Shown: piece by piece, positions 1 through 13,509 of the stretch
How the letters are laid out: each line of letters starts with the position of its first letter
Numbering within the stretch: position 1 is the stretch's first letter
Source: Sipunculus nudus
Lineage: Eukaryota; Annelida; Sipuncula; Golfingiida; Sipunculidae
DNA length: 64,000 nucleotides
Direction: 5' to 3'
NCBI GenBank assembly: GCA_026874595.1
Contig: CM049307.1
Coordinates: 79,768,643-79,832,642, forward strand
Made by a program: the position numbers and the translations under genes
The notes under the pieces: generated by a model
The model's input: the letters and a program-made list of their open reading frames with translations, nothing else
What the model was told of the DNA's origin: nothing
Database searches by the model: none

Positions 1-2
1 TG

Positions 3-446
3 CAGAAATATTTAACAAAAAAGAAAAGAAGGTTTTATTACACTTTTATTGATTTTTCAACTGATTTTGATAGTGTACAACATGATTTATTGTGGTATGT
101 TTCAGTTAAATCTGGGATAAAAGGGAAACTCCTTCAGACACTTCAGTCAATATTTAGTCAAATGAAATCATGTCTTCTTACAGAGGAAGGATTTACAATT
201 TATTTTGAATGTACTAACGGAACTCGACCAGGGTGCATGGTGAGTCCCCTTCTGTTTTCTTTATTCATAGATGAATTTTATGAACAAATTACTGAAACAG
301 ATTGTCATGGTATAAATATTGATGAATATTTGCCAAAGGTAATGACATTAATGTACACCGATGATTTAGTATGCTTCAGCGAAACAATAGGACGTCTCAT
401 AGAACAAATAAACCAGTTGCAAGTTTTTCTGTCAATTATGGCTTAA
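3..446 (+). pseudogene. LINE reverse transcriptase fragment (core RT)
   Basis: The reading frame is open from base 3, so it enters the window already inside the reverse transcriptase. It shows the non-LTR landmarks in order: FIDFSTDFDSVQHDLLW (the FxDFxxAFDxVxHxxLW block), then GCMVSPLLFSLFIDEF, then the catalytic box as YTDDLVCFSE in place of the usual YADD. The frame stops at 446. Matching sequence (VNLGKTIIMVF, then a GG motif) continues in other frames to about 520. It is therefore a frameshifted, 5'-truncated retrotransposon copy. The clade cannot be fixed by eye. Confidence 0.85.
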
Positions 447-590
447 AAGTTAATTTAGGAAAGACAATAATTATGGTTTTTAGCCACGGGGGTTAATTAA
501 AAAGATTAGAGAAATGGCACTATCAAAAATACTCAAAATGAAACGGTAAATGACTATAGATACTTTGGGGTAATTGAAAGAATTATTGAT

Positions 591-818
591 ATGGCAGAAC
601 AAAACTGGTCTTGTGATGTAGAAGTAAATACTAAATTAAATTTATATGGTACTTTTAAATCCATGGTCTCAATTAATGGAGAAATATTTGCTGTGCGGAC
701 TAATGCCAAGCATAAACAAGCACTAGCCAGGTTGAGATGTTCATATCATGATTTGATGATTGAAAAGGGAAGTTATACGCAAATGGATAGAGTTTGTTGG
801 TTTTCAAGATTTGTTTGA
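591..818 (+). pseudogene. LINE C-terminal segment of the same copy
   Basis: This 75-residue frame contains LARLRCSYHDLMIEKGSYTQ followed by a Cys. It resembles the region after the reverse transcriptase of many animal LINEs (R-F/L-R-x-S-x-H-x-L-x-I-E-x-G-R/S-Y ending at a zinc-binding CxxC). It lies in the same strand and order as the RT piece at 3-446, separated by stops and frame changes, so both belong to one degenerate element. No separate function is expected. Confidence 0.7.
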
Positions 819-829
819 AGAAATAAAAC

Positions 830-2544
830 TTTTAAACGCTGTTTAGTTGTACATTTACGATAACATTTTAAAAGAATGTACCCTGATTATTAAATATGAT
901 CCGCCCCTAGAAATTCAGTGGTTTATTTCAGTGCTCATATGGAAATGTCCATAAGCTCATTAATACAAACAACAGATATTTTGCACTAAGAACAATAAAA
1001 CTGTAAATGATTTTTAAGCACGCGCAACATACACATTGTATGATGAAATATGTAATGTTTATACAGTGAACCCATAATACATGAGTAGTCCCCCCCCCCC
1101 TCCCCCACTGTCTCCTATATTCATCAAAGGAGACATCGAAGAGATGTGAATTGAGAATAGTGATTATACCTTACTTTAAAACAGAAGATTAATGTTATAT
1201 TTAACAATAAATTAACTTCAGTTAACTACATATCGTTGAATAGCAAATTGTCATCTTTTAATTACAAATGTTTACATTAATGAGACCAAAAAGGTAATTT
1301 TACATTTCTCATGATGATGTTTATTAAATAGAACCAAATATTCTAAAATTTTACCCTATCTATAAGGAATGTATAAGATGTAATGCAACTATGATGATCT
1401 TCCGTGTATTTTTCATATAAATTTCAGTACCCAAAATTTAACATAGGATCCGCCCCCGTTACACTGAGAAGATATGGTGGAACTAATAAAAAAATGAAAA
1501 TGCATTATCCAAACTTCATCTCCACCAAATTTGGTACTTTTATCAGAATCTGAACAATTCTTCTGTATTTTGCCGTTAACCGCTGCACTAGCATGTTGAT
1601 ACAAAATCATATGAACACATACTTGTCAGCCACATAAAGAATAATGTTCCAAGAACTAAACCGGCATGGATTCCTTTTCCATGAACAACAATATTTAGCA
1701 TACACATTACACATCATTTCATAAAACCTTCAAAAGTTTCCCACGTCACAAATTAGTATTACATTCATAACAATGTAAAAAAATGTGGGAAAATTATTAC
1801 AATAAATTGAAATATATAGATATATTCTAAATTAACAATAAAGCTAGCTGTGGTAAAATCCAGATGTGGTCATTTGAACCCCCATATATACCCGCACTAC
1901 ACAGTCCTCCTTTCTCTGCTGTTCCTGCGCAAGAATGGGAACGTATTGTTTTTGAGCATGTCATACAATCATTGTTGTTTATATGTCACATGCAAGTGGT
2001 AACTGCAAGTGTTGTTGCTTTGGTTACTTGGCAGTTGTAGCTCACCATCTCTATTCCACTTTGATGATATCTTTAATTTGAATAAAGACATTGTGTATAA
2101 ATCATTTAGTTTACAGAAGATGGACAGGTTCTGCAGTTCCACTGGTTGCTCAGGTTATGGGTTTTGAAGACCTCTTTTTTTTAACTGAGACGCAGGTCTG
2201 ATAGAACCGGCCTAAACATGTAGAATATTGAACCATTCTTACCTCTCCATTGTCTCCTATATATACAGTGAGTGGGGACTGTTAAAGGAGGCCTTATTGT
2301 GCTGGTGAAATCACTGGTGAACGCTGCTAGAAAAGACAGAATGTGTTAATCAGTCAAGACTGGTGGGGTATATCGATATTACTGCGACTATCGATGGCAT
2401 TATACATAACGACACACTGCCGTACAAAAACGGCCGAGATATAGTTCCTGTTAACATATATATATATACAAAAATAACCATCCCTCGTTATAAGGAACAA
2501 TCAAGCAGAGAGTTCAGTAACCTGTTTCGAAAAATAATATTCCC

Positions 2545-2547
<3 letters not shown>
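830..2547. other. no gene seen; AT-rich non-coding
   Basis: No convincing reading frame. A poly-C tract lies near 1090-1105 and an AATAAA hexamer near 2091. I found nothing else identifiable. Confidence 0.6.

Positions 2548-2597
<50 letters not shown>
2548..2597. repeat. (TA)n microsatellite
   Basis: About 50 bp of uninterrupted TA dinucleotides. Reading frames through it encode only Tyr-Ile runs and are not genes. Confidence 0.98.
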
Positions 2598-2601
<4 letters not shown>

Positions 2602-2683
2602 TATTATATATATATCGATAAACTTGAAGCGCCAGCCACGTCATGTATGTAAATACAGGAAAGGATCTAGGATTTAGGAAAAG

Positions 2684-2872
2684 GAGGGTCCATCCCAGGA
2701 GGACTAATGACAAAACCTGAATTAAAGGTTCCAGATCCAGAGGAGGAGGAGGAGGGGTGTCCAGACCGCAAAAAGGGTCTGAAACCCTGAAAAATTATTG
2801 CGGCTGCTGAACAGGGGCAGGAGGGTGTAGGAGGTCCGGAACCCCTGTACCCCTTCCCAGGATCCGCTTCTG
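2684..2872 (+). repeat. dispersed repeat, copy 1
   Basis: Shares an ordered set of blocks with 4554-4737: CCCAGGAGGAxTAATGAC, GAAAxxxTTGCGG(C/T)xGCTGAA, and a GG(A)TCCxCTTCTG end. The two copies are diverged and in the same orientation, 1.9 kb apart, flanking the last exon of the glutamate-receptor-type gene. Confidence 0.6.
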
Positions 2873-3727
2873 AATTTTTTCATTCGGATGGAGGGGTTTA
2901 GTTTAATAAATGAAGAAGGATTATGTATATTGTCATTATAATAAAGATAAATCCCTCTCTCAGCTCTAAATTTCAAAGGAAGACCCTGGAGACCAGTCTT
3001 TTCTTGTTGTGCCGGTGAAGCTGATACGCATGCGCAGGTTTTAAATCCTGCCATCATCTTCGTCCATTTGGTTGGCCAACTGTCGGTCAACATGGCGGTT
3101 GCTTGCGTGATACTAAAGATATAAAAAATAACTAATTAAAACATTTCAGAATAATCATGAATTTCCATTTAGTGGATAAAGATCAGTTAGACCTCGATTT
3201 AAACAATATAGCAACAAGAGTATTGGAAGTCAGACAAACAACATTGTCCCATATTTATTATTTTCTTCTGGCCCTACACTGATATTATATAAAATTCCAT
3301 GTAAAATTTGCGTACATGTGTAATGTACAAAATGTGTAAAGCTTAAAACATGAATAAGTATTGTTTGTCTCCCGAGTAATTGTATTAAGTTTCTAATCAT
3401 GGATGTCACGCATTTTATCTATACCTGAACAATCTAAAGAACCAAAACAAGTATGTGGAGGTAGAAATAGCTTGTTCATTAGCAAGAGTGATTTTTTCCT
3501 CCTGAGATTGAAAAAAAAATTTCTGTTACCAACAGATTTGAACAATCATAGGGGGCACCCCAACAGCCTGACCAGGGGGGGGGCGTATTAGATGTGCTGG
3601 TTTTCAACTTCGATGGGACAAAATCTTGATGTGATTTTCGATAATAAGCTGAAGTTTTGCTGTGCCCAAGACTTTTAGGGGGGAAGGGGTACTCGCTCCC
3701 CGGGGTCCTCCCTCCCTCCCTGGTTTA
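2873..3727. other. no gene seen; region 3' of the receptor stop codon
   Basis: On the minus strand this would hold the 3' UTR of the receptor-type gene. There are C-rich patches near 3545-3590 and 3677-3720, and no credible coding frame. Confidence 0.45.
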
Positions 3728-4012
3728 TCAGCTTACCCTGCCGCGATGCTTGTAATACAGGACTTCAATGACACCAACGATGATTCCCAGCACGATTCCA
3801 ACGGCCATCAAAACCAGTGGCCCCCAAAAGCTGTCAAGCCCAACACGTTTAGGAGAATCTTTCAGACTGTAATACATGTTCTTCATGCGGTTCTCCTCAG
3901 CCTGAGTGACGTTCCAGCACTCACTCTTGTACTTCCACCATTTATCCCGGAGCCTCTGTATCTCCCCTGACTCGTGTAATGCCATGATGGCCACGTGGAA
4001 ATGCTCTATGTC
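3728..4012 (-). CDS. receptor last exon: end of S2, M4, C-terminus
   Basis: Begins after the acceptor TTTTTTTCTCCACAG (AG at 4014-4013) in phase 0 and runs 94 codons to a stop. It encodes HESGEIQRLRDKWWKYKSEC, the end of the ligand-binding core; the Cys is the usual partner of the S2 Cys in the previous exon. A linker and one hydrophobic helix follow (GPLVLMAVGIVLGIIVGVIE, then VLYY), which is M4, and then a very short tail ending RGRVS. An N-linked site (NVT) lies between the Cys and M4, as expected for extracellular sequence. The frame is open further upstream only through a GTG, so the splice acceptor sets the start. Confidence 0.9.
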   Translation of the reverse strand, partial: DIEHFHVAIMALHESGEIQRLRDKWWKYKSECWNVTQAEENRMKNMYYSLKDSPKRVGLDSFWGPLVLMAVGIVLGIIVGVIEVLYYKHRGRVS

Positions 4013-4095
4013 CTGTGGAGAAAAAAATTATCTTCTGAGTAAACAGGTTATTTCAGAATAATGCTACACCACAATGGTCCCTACTGTTGAGGAAA

Positions 4096-4157
<62 letters not shown>

Positions 4158-5266
4158 CTTATAAAAGGAATTCGGTTCACGTTTGTTCGCAATGTTCTCT
4201 AAAACCACGATGTGTACAATACTGTGCCATACATCATTTTAAAGGTTATTATCCCCGTAGTGACATAGGCGATATGAAAATAAAAAAAATTTTATGTACA
4301 TATAATTTTGAGTGATTTTTTCCGTTTTTACTGACTTTACTGTCTTTACTGAGGTTAGACCGAGCACAGCCGAACTGCCTTCGGCAATGACCGGAAAGCG
4401 TGCAACGTGGTCACTCATCCTCAGACTATTGTTCATACGAATAACGCTAGCTTTCATTGAGGGATTTGAGCATGTCGGGCATTACATCGACGAGGCTCTC
4501 ACCCACGTGCATGGTCAGTAAAAGAGAAAACCACGTTTCTCGCTTTATGAAATGGAGAGTTGAACCCAGGAGGATTAATGACCTAATTCAAGGTCCTAAT
4601 TTCAGGAACAGGGTTGGGTAGGGGTGGCGGGGGTTTAAGGCCTTAAAATGTGTCTGATACGATGAAGAAAAAGGTTGCGGTGGCTGAAAAAGGGATACGG
4701 ACCCTCTGCATGGAGTCCTGTTGGGTCCACTTCTGCTACTTACGATGTATGCATATTTCTGTTTCTTTCTACAGGAACAGTTTCCTTGCAACGTATATTT
4801 GATAAATCTTTCATGTGTTCCTCACATGAACCTTTTCTTTATACGTCCAACGATAGAATCCAGTCAAATATCATCGAAAACCGGAATGCCCCCCGTCTCA
4901 TTCCGTTTTGCAATGTAAACATCATCACTGACTATGTCTTCAAGGTAAACACACTGGGGTATGAACTTCGTGCCACGAGCACAGCGCAACAAAATAAATG
5001 TAAAATTATTTATACATATCTTATTGAAACAGATTCCCACTGAAAACCTGTATTTTCGTTAACTTTTAGAATAAAAAAATAAAATGAGCCAACATTCCAC
5101 ATCTCAGTTAATATATCTTCACAACCCAGGTAATAAGCCCGGTATACCGGGTTTATCAGCTAGTATATATATATATATAAATGATTCTAACAACATTCAC
5201 CTGATGATCAGGTCGCATCCCGTGAAACAGTCGGAACTGAATTTACAGTGTTGTTTTTCTTCAGTG

Positions 5267-5334
<68 letters not shown>

Positions 5335-8300
5335 ATTATGTATTTTTGGGTTCTTTTGGATTGTTCGTGAAATGGAAAGTTCTCGGCTTGAGGTGAAAAA
5401 TTATAAATAAGGGGCTGTGTTTAGAGCCGAGAGAGGAGAGAGAAATATTCCAGCGGACACGGAAGTGTGTGAACCAGTCTTGGACCTATCCGATAATTGC
5501 AGTAGTGTAAGTGATTCTACGAACTCTATGCAGATTTATTGCGGCCTGTCTCCAGTTTGCTTTCGGGAATATTACAAAAGCTTTACCTTGGACTATTTGA
5601 ACTGTTCACGTGGAATATTGGTTTTAAAGGACCTGTTGTCACTGTGACAGTGGTGGTATCCAGGTACTGTACACTTTATTTATTATACTGTGTAATTGTA
5701 TTGATTTGCTGTTGTACTGTTGTTATACTGTGTAATTGTATTGATTTAGTGTATTGTAATGTTAGTATTTTTTAAAGAATAAATTAGAATTATTTGTTAA
5801 CAAAAAAACACCGATTTCTCAGAAACTGATTTTTTTATCTGCATGACAAAATTTGTGCTCGTCACTACTACGTGATCTGTTGTTATAAGGTTCCGTAACA
5901 TAAAATTTGGGGGCTCGTCCGGGAAGCTTAATAGTTTTGAAACTTTATCAGGCCTTGACCGAGACATATTGTTTTATCATACATTGTTTACAAGATTACA
6001 TATTGTTTGAAATACATTTTAACAGGATTTATCTCAGTGTTTTTTTGTTATTGTTTTAACATCTTAACATGGCAGATTCCAAACCTGAGACATTTGTTGT
6101 CGATCCCGACCCTAATCAACTTGAACAGTTGACAAAAGATCAGTTGTTGCGTTTAGGACAACACTTAGGGCTAGGTGTGTAAAACGCTTTGAGAAAGCCT
6201 GATATCATTGCTACAATCATGCAAGATCTGGTAAGCATGGGTTTAATTGAAGAGAGTGAAGTGGAAACATAAAAAAAATGACAGCCTTGCTATGCAGTTA
6301 GAATTATAAACGTTAGAAATGTAACATGAGCTAGCATTAAAAGAGAGGAAAGAACATGAAAGGTTAGAAAAAGAAAGACTAGAAAAAGAAAAAGAAATTG
6401 AGTTAAAACGACTGGAGTTAGAAAGACTTAAAATACAATATGACCTACTTGCTGCCCCAACTTGAGTTTTTATATTACTTAACACATTAAACTTGTCCCA
6501 CCTTTTCAAGAAAAAGAGCTTGATGAATATTTCTTACACCTTGAGAAGGTAGCTGAAAATTTTAAATGGCCTAAGGAAAATTAGACTATGTATTACAAAG
6601 AGTATTGACTGGCAAGGCCAGCGAAAATACATAGCTTTAAGTAGAAACCGTTGCTGATTATGACCAGGTTAAACGGTTAATCCTAAAAGGTTATGAGTTA
6701 GTTCCGGAGGCTTACCGCCAGAAATTCAAAAATTGGGAAATTGCGCAAAGGACAGGCCTATGTCGAATTTGCTAGGACAAAACAGCAGTTGTTTAATCGC
6801 TGGTGTAGCGCTAAAATGTAATGAAATATTATGACAATTTGCGCCAGTTGATTTTGCTTGAAGGATTTAAGCGCTGCATTAACGCAGATGTTAACATTTT
6901 TGTTGAGAAGAGTCCTGAAACACTTGACATTGCAGCTCAATTAGCTGATGATTATTCATTAATACATAAAATGTCCTTTACTAGCAAATCAAACCAGTCT
7001 TTCACAAACAAGAACGGAAATCAGTATGGTCAAAAGAAGTTTAAAGCGCAGTTACCCAGTACAAGTAGTCCTGATAGTACAACAAAGTCCATAAAATCTG
7101 TATTTTCTGCAAAAAGGAAGGTCATCTAATATCTGACCGCTGGAAACTTGCAAATAAACCAAAGGGTAAACCCTCTGGTTTTGTTTCAATATCTATGCAT
7201 AGCATAGTACAAAATCCAGGTTCTTTTCATGTAATTGAGGGGTACAACTCCTTTATAGACTCTAATAAAGGGTTTGATGCTACGGAGGCCAACGTGCCGT
7301 CTGACTCTAAAGAAGAAGCCCTAGATTGCGAGGTAAATACCTCATTTGATTCCTCCGAGGAATCTAATAAGGCTAGGTCCTTTCAAGACTCCTGCGAGAA
7401 TATTTCAAATGAGGCCAGGTCCTCTTATGAGAAACATAATTTTGTTTCTGCTGAGGAAAACTCCTCTGTTGACTCCCATGAGGAGTTGGATTGTAATGAG
7501 GATGTAGATTCCTTAAATGACTCAGAAAAAGAGTTGATGACTGGCACTATCTGTGTCAGTTCTTTGTTTGATGAAACTGAGGTAGTAGATTCCTCTCCTA
7601 ACTCTGAAATGGAGTGATTTGAGCCATTCATACATGATGGTTTTGTGTTATTTCAAGTGATTTTTCAGATTCTACACCTACACAAACACTTTGCCATTTT
7701 CTAATGGTGTTTTTCAGACGAGCACATTTCAGTCCCACTTCACAGTATACTCTTAGATACAGATTTGATTTCTGGGAATATTACTGTGTGCATAAGAAAT
7801 ACTTTACCCTTAAAGGGAATTAGGTTGCTAGTAGGCAATGATGTTGCAGGTGACCAATAACAGCCTGTACCAATGGTGACAGAAATACCGTCACTTGATC
7901 ATGACACTGACCATGAAAGTCAGGAAATTCCTGGTTTGTATTCTTCATGTGCTGTAACTAGATCAATGGCAAAGAAAAACAAACATGAGGATAATGGTCC
8001 AGATAATAACACTCTGGGAGTCACTAATGACTCGTCTGTCGACTCGCCGTACAGGACGCAGCATTTTCAAGGTCAAGGACCCTGATATATCATGTTTGTT
8101 TCCCAGGGCAGTTTCTATAGATAAACTGCCACAGAACCCAGTTTGTTTCTATGTTAAAAATGGAGTGCTAATGCGTAAATGGTGACCACCTCATGTATGC
8201 GCTGATGATGAGTGGGCCATCAAAATGAAATAATAATGCGCAAAAGTTATCGCAATGAAAGTTTAAGCATGGCACATGAGGCTCCTTTGTCAGGCCATTT

Positions 8301-11300
8301 AGGTATAAATAAAACTTATCAGAAAGTTAGTACACACTTCTATTGGCCTAACCTCAGGACTGATGTTGTACAATATTGTAAATCATGCCACACATGCCAG
8401 ATGATAGGCAAGCCCAATGAGAATCCTCCTAAAGCCCACTTAGGACCACTGCCCAAAAAAATCTGGTCATGAATACTTGCTGACAATTATGTGCGCATCT
8501 ACCAGGATCCAAGAGGCAATACCATTGCGCAAAATAACTGACAAAAATATTGTCAAAGCTCTGACAAAGTTTTTTTAAAACTTTTGGAATACCAAAATCC
8601 GCCCAGTCTGACCAAGAGTCTAATTTTATGTCTGGTTTGTTCCAGCAAGTTATGCTTGAGCTAGGTATAAAACAGTACAGCTCTTGGCCATATCGTCCTG
8701 AAAGTCAGGGCGCGCTCCAGCATTTTCACCAGACATTAAAAACATGATTAGGACTTATTGCTATGACACACAGAAAGACTGGGATGAAGGAATCCACCAA
8801 TTGCTGTTTGCTGTCAGAGAATCCTTTCAAGAGTCCTTGGGTTTCAGTCCCTTTGAACTAGTTTTTGGACACTCGGTTCGCGGTCCATTAAAACTGCTTA
8901 AAGAAAAACTCTTGTGTGAAAATCCTGACTCTCTTAGTTTATTGCAGTATGTGTCAGACTTTCGTACTAAACTACACAATGCTTGTGAGATTGCAAAGTC
9001 TAATTTAATATCTGCATAAAGTAAAAGAAAACAGTATGACAAGCACACTGTATGTAGAAAGTTTGAGCCTAGTGAAAAGGTCCTTGCCTTACTACCTATT
9101 CCTGTCAGACCTCTGCAAGCTAGGTATTTTGGCATTGTTGACAAGAAAGTCAGTGATTGAAATTACATACTGTTAACACCAGATAGGCGTAAGAAAAACA
9201 ATTGTGCCATGTTAACATGTTGAAACCATATTAACACAGAAATAGCACATCAGATGTTGTACATAATGTTACTTCTCTTATTTGTTTAAAAACTGACCCT
9301 GACCCAGTTAAAGTAGATACTGATTGTAAGTGTGATGTAGACATTCAGTGTGGAACAGTACCAGTTGTGCTCAGATGTACTTAACAACCTTGATGCCAAA
9401 CTGTCACACCTTACAACACAACAACAAGACCTAAAGAACCTGCTACGGAATTATGAACATTTGTTTAGTGACATTCCAGAACTAACATATTGTGCCATGA
9501 CGTCGATGTTGGCGAGGCAAGCGCAGTCAAGCAGCATCCTTATAGACTGAATCCAGAAAAGCAAAAGTATCCACAAGATGAGGTTCAATATTTGCAAGAT
9601 GTATTCTTGTGCCAAAACCTGATGGAAGTTACCGTATCTGCACAAATTATCGAAAGCTGAACTCTGTCACCAAGACTGACACGTTCCCAATTCCGAGGAT
9701 CGATGATTGTATTGATAGAGTCGGTAGCTCCAGATATGTTTCCAAGTTTGACTTGTTAAAAGGATTCTGGCACGTTCCGCTGACAGAACGAGCGAAAGAA
9801 GTGTCCACATTTGTGACGCCGCAAGGTCTGTACCAGTATAAAGTTATGCCGTTTGACATGAAAAACTCGCCAGCCACGTTCCAGAGCCTCATCCATATGT
9901 TTGTCAAGGACATTAAGGCCTGCGACGCATATAATGATGACCTTTTCGTTTTCAGCGATTCCTTGGAGAAAGACCTGCAAATTCTTCGCGACCTCTTCAA
10001 AAGACTAAGTGAAGCCCGTCTGACCATAAACTTAGTCAAATCTCAGTTTTGTCATGCACAAGTAACATTTTTAGGTCATATTGTAGGGCAGGATCAAGTA
10101 AAACCCGTGATGCTAAAATAAGTGCTATTTCTGCATTTCTTAGGCCAGAAAAAATTCAAATAATGCGTTTTCTTGGTATGCTTGGATACTACAGGAAGTT
10201 TTGTCAAATTTTTTCTGCTGTAACTGAAATTTTGACTACTTTATTAAAGAAGAAATAGAAGTTTGTATGGAATGTTCAGTGTGAAAATGCATTTCAGAAT
10301 CTGAAAGGAATTCTGCAAAGTTCACTAGTTTTAGCAGCTCCGGACTTTTCTGTGTATTTTAAGTTAGCTGTAGATGCTAGTGATACGGCTGCTGGTGCTG
10401 TGTTGTTACAGGAAGGCAGTGATGGCATAGATCATCCAATTTGTAATTTTTCAGGAAAATTTAATGCAAACCAGAATAACTACTCCATTATTAAAACAAT
10501 ATGTTTGGCTTTGAGTGTGACATTGCAACATTTTGAGGTTTATGTTACTTCATCAGTCAAGCCTATCATTGTCTTCAGTGATCACAATCCCCTCACGTTC
10601 ATGGACAAGTTGAAGTGTAAAGATCAAAGATTGTTGAGATGGAGTTTGTTTTTACAGGATTACAATCTTGAAATCAGACACAATAAAGGGAAAGACAATG
10701 TAATTGCTGATTGCTTATCGAGATGATAATGAACTGTTGTAACGAGATGTTTATGTAATATTGTTAATAAGATGATTGATGAAATATTGTAAAAATAAAG
10801 TGATTGTGATCGCAAAAAGAAAGTTTTTTTTAGAAAACTTTCTTTTTTTTTTCTTACAGGAGGGGGAGTGTTACAGATGTCTATTTTATTGTGTGCAGCA
10901 GTCTCACATGTGTCTGTGTAGCGCTAGCATTGACCGTTGCCATGGGAGACGCGCGGGCTGGCTCGGCCCACGTGTGGGGTCTGACGTGTAGAAACACAGC
11001 GTTCTTTGTTCTAGTATGTTCTTTGGGCGTGTGTATTACGTATTCTTGGGTTCTTTTGGATTGTTCGTGAAATGGAAAGATCTCGGCTTGGGGTGACAAG
11101 TTATAAATATGGGGCTCTGTTTAGAGCCGAGAGGGGAGAGAGAAATATTCCAGCGGACACGGAAGAGTGTGAGTCAGTTTTAGGCCTATCCATTATATGC
11201 AGTAGTGTGAGGGATTCTACGAACTCTATGCAGATTTATTGCGGCCTGTCTACAGTTTACTTTCGAGATTGTTACAAGAGCTTTACTTTGGACTATCTGA

Positions 11301-13470
11301 ACTTTTTACGTGGATTATTGGTTTTAAAGGACTTGTTGTCGCTGTGACAGTGGTGGTATCCAGGTACTGTACACTTTATTTATTATATTGTGTAATTGTA
11401 TTGATTTGCTGTTGTACATTTGTTATACTGTGTAATTGTATTGATTTAGTGTATTGTGATGTTAGTTTTTTTAAGAATAAATTAGAATTATTCGTTAACA
11501 AAAAACCACTGATTTCTTTATACATCACCCTAGACATTTCACGCTGCCTAGTGTTACAGAATCTGATTTTTTTATCTGCATGACAAAATTTGTGCTCGTC
11601 ACGACTACGTGATCTATTGTTATTAGGTTCCGTAACAACCCGTTATATTATATGAAAGGTGATTAAGTGTCATACAGATACGTGGGTGTGTGTCTGCAAG
11701 TCATCCTTACCCAACCCTGGAAGATAAATTGACGCCACTGGAATAACTGGTTCCATTTTTTGACAAATGATTATTTATCAAATGAAGAAAATTTACATAA
11801 AAATTATAATTCAAAGTTCCCGTTGTTGCTGTTGCTTGTATTCATTCTTATTTAACAAATTTCTCAAGATTCTCTGACCTTATATGAATTTTTAAAAAGC
11901 TTTAAACGTGCATGCGCTTGGAAAACGTCTATTAATTATCTGACATTCAAGGCTATATTAAATGCAGTTTAGTGATGATGTGTCCTTTAAAAGAAATTTC
12001 CTGACCTGAAACTTTTTCGATACCGCCATGGCGTAGCTCCCAGGGTGCATGATCTCACCAATAGTTGTCAGATCGCAGGGGCGTTTACCCTTCTCAATGT
12101 TAGCAGACGAAGACTGTACAATGAATGCGTAATTTTCCTGTCGGACTCTTTCCAATCCTTCCTTTCTTGTGGCGGGAAACAAGTTCCTGTCCTTGTTGTT
12201 GGCCCAATAGCTTCTCATGTGGTTGTACAAAGGACCCGTCGCCAGAGTTTTTAAAATGTATTCAATTTTCTTACCCTGATTAAAAATAGAAATCAATGTA
12301 TATTTCGCAGTTCTCTTACGTATAATGTTAGTGTGGATTTATATAAATTAAAAATAATGCAAATAAAGAGTAAAAGAAAAAAATGTATATTCAAGTGGGA
12401 CTGATACCAGCACTGGTGAAGAAAAAAGTAGCCAGAACAACACAAACAAAAGAATTTCTTAGTGAATCCTAATTCAATTTGATGATAAGGTCGAGGTTTG
12501 AATAGTATTATTAATTTAAGTTTAAAGCGTTATATTAATCTTTGCCGATGCACGTTCCCTTGCCACAAAAATAGATTTTCGATTTGACGCTGAGTACTTT
12601 CATCTCGCATCCCCGCCCCATTATTTTACCCTGACAGATGCTATTCTCCATGTTTCTCGAAACCGCTCTTGGAGGCTCTCATTTTGCGTCGCACAAACAC
12701 CAGGATGTCACAGGTCGGATGTCGAAATTTTAGGTAGTTTATTATTTTAAAGGGCCTAATCATCTATAAATCATGTTGAATTAATAAGAAAAATAAGGTC
12801 ATCTCTTTTAAATAAATTGGTCCAGGCCAAAATATTGCCCTTTATGCGATGGCTTACTCTTGTACACAAATGTTAAAAAAGTGGAGCGGCTCGAACCAAA
12901 GCGTTAATATAAACACAGCGCGTGGCCAAAACACCTGTCAACCAGGAGATGCCATGACCAAGGAGTTTATAGGACTATAAACTCCTTGCCTTGACTGTCT
13001 TGGCCCAAAAATGTGATACATGTTCCAGCTGACTGAACCATCGTATGTTGCGGTGGCTCAGCGACCTGATACACAGGCTCACAAATACGGGTCATTTCAA
13101 CTGAGGCCTCTGGATCTATCGTACAGATCTATTGTGGAAGGCTCTACATTCGGCCAATGGATCGTAATGTCCAACCCGCAGAGATATATAAGAAACCATG
13201 AATGTTTATGTATGTGTATGGACTAGTCCTTGCTTGCAATATGTTTAGCATGAGCAAATTCTGACTTCCGGTCACGCGGCCTTGTTATGGTATAGAGATG
13301 CAAGTGGACTGCAAGCAAAACCATTGTGTTAACAAAGGTGTTAAAACAGCCATATGGGAGGTACTGAGACTGTGTACTAGGCGGTTTTGCTTGGAAAAAG
13401 CAAAACAGAACTGATAGTGTGAAAAAACTAAATATTGCCCTTGATTATGCCCCTTTAAAAATGTGATATT

Positions 13471-13509
<39 letters not shown>

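Larger units (their letters stand above)
5325..11637 (+). mobile_element. degenerate Ty3/gypsy LTR retrotransposon of GMR1 type (INT before RT)
   Basis: LTR remnants (5325-5900 and 10869-11637) flank a tRNA-Pro primer site, gag, a zinc-knuckle relic, a protease-region relic, integrase, reverse transcriptase and RNase H. Gypsy elements normally place integrase last; here it precedes RT, as known for GMR1-like elements. Stops and frameshifts interrupt every domain, and the two LTRs differ by several substitutions and indels, so the copy is old and non-functional. It sits in the last intron of the receptor-type gene, on the opposite strand. The 5' flank is destroyed, so no target duplication can be read. 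Confidence 0.88.

Noticed and set aside
2363-2713. Reading frames through (TA)n tracts (also at 5084, 25564, 26519, 29108-29773, 33206-33529, 34898, 43134-43434, 52032, 62043)
   Set aside because: They consist of Tyr-Ile runs from TA repeats and have no domain outside the repeat.
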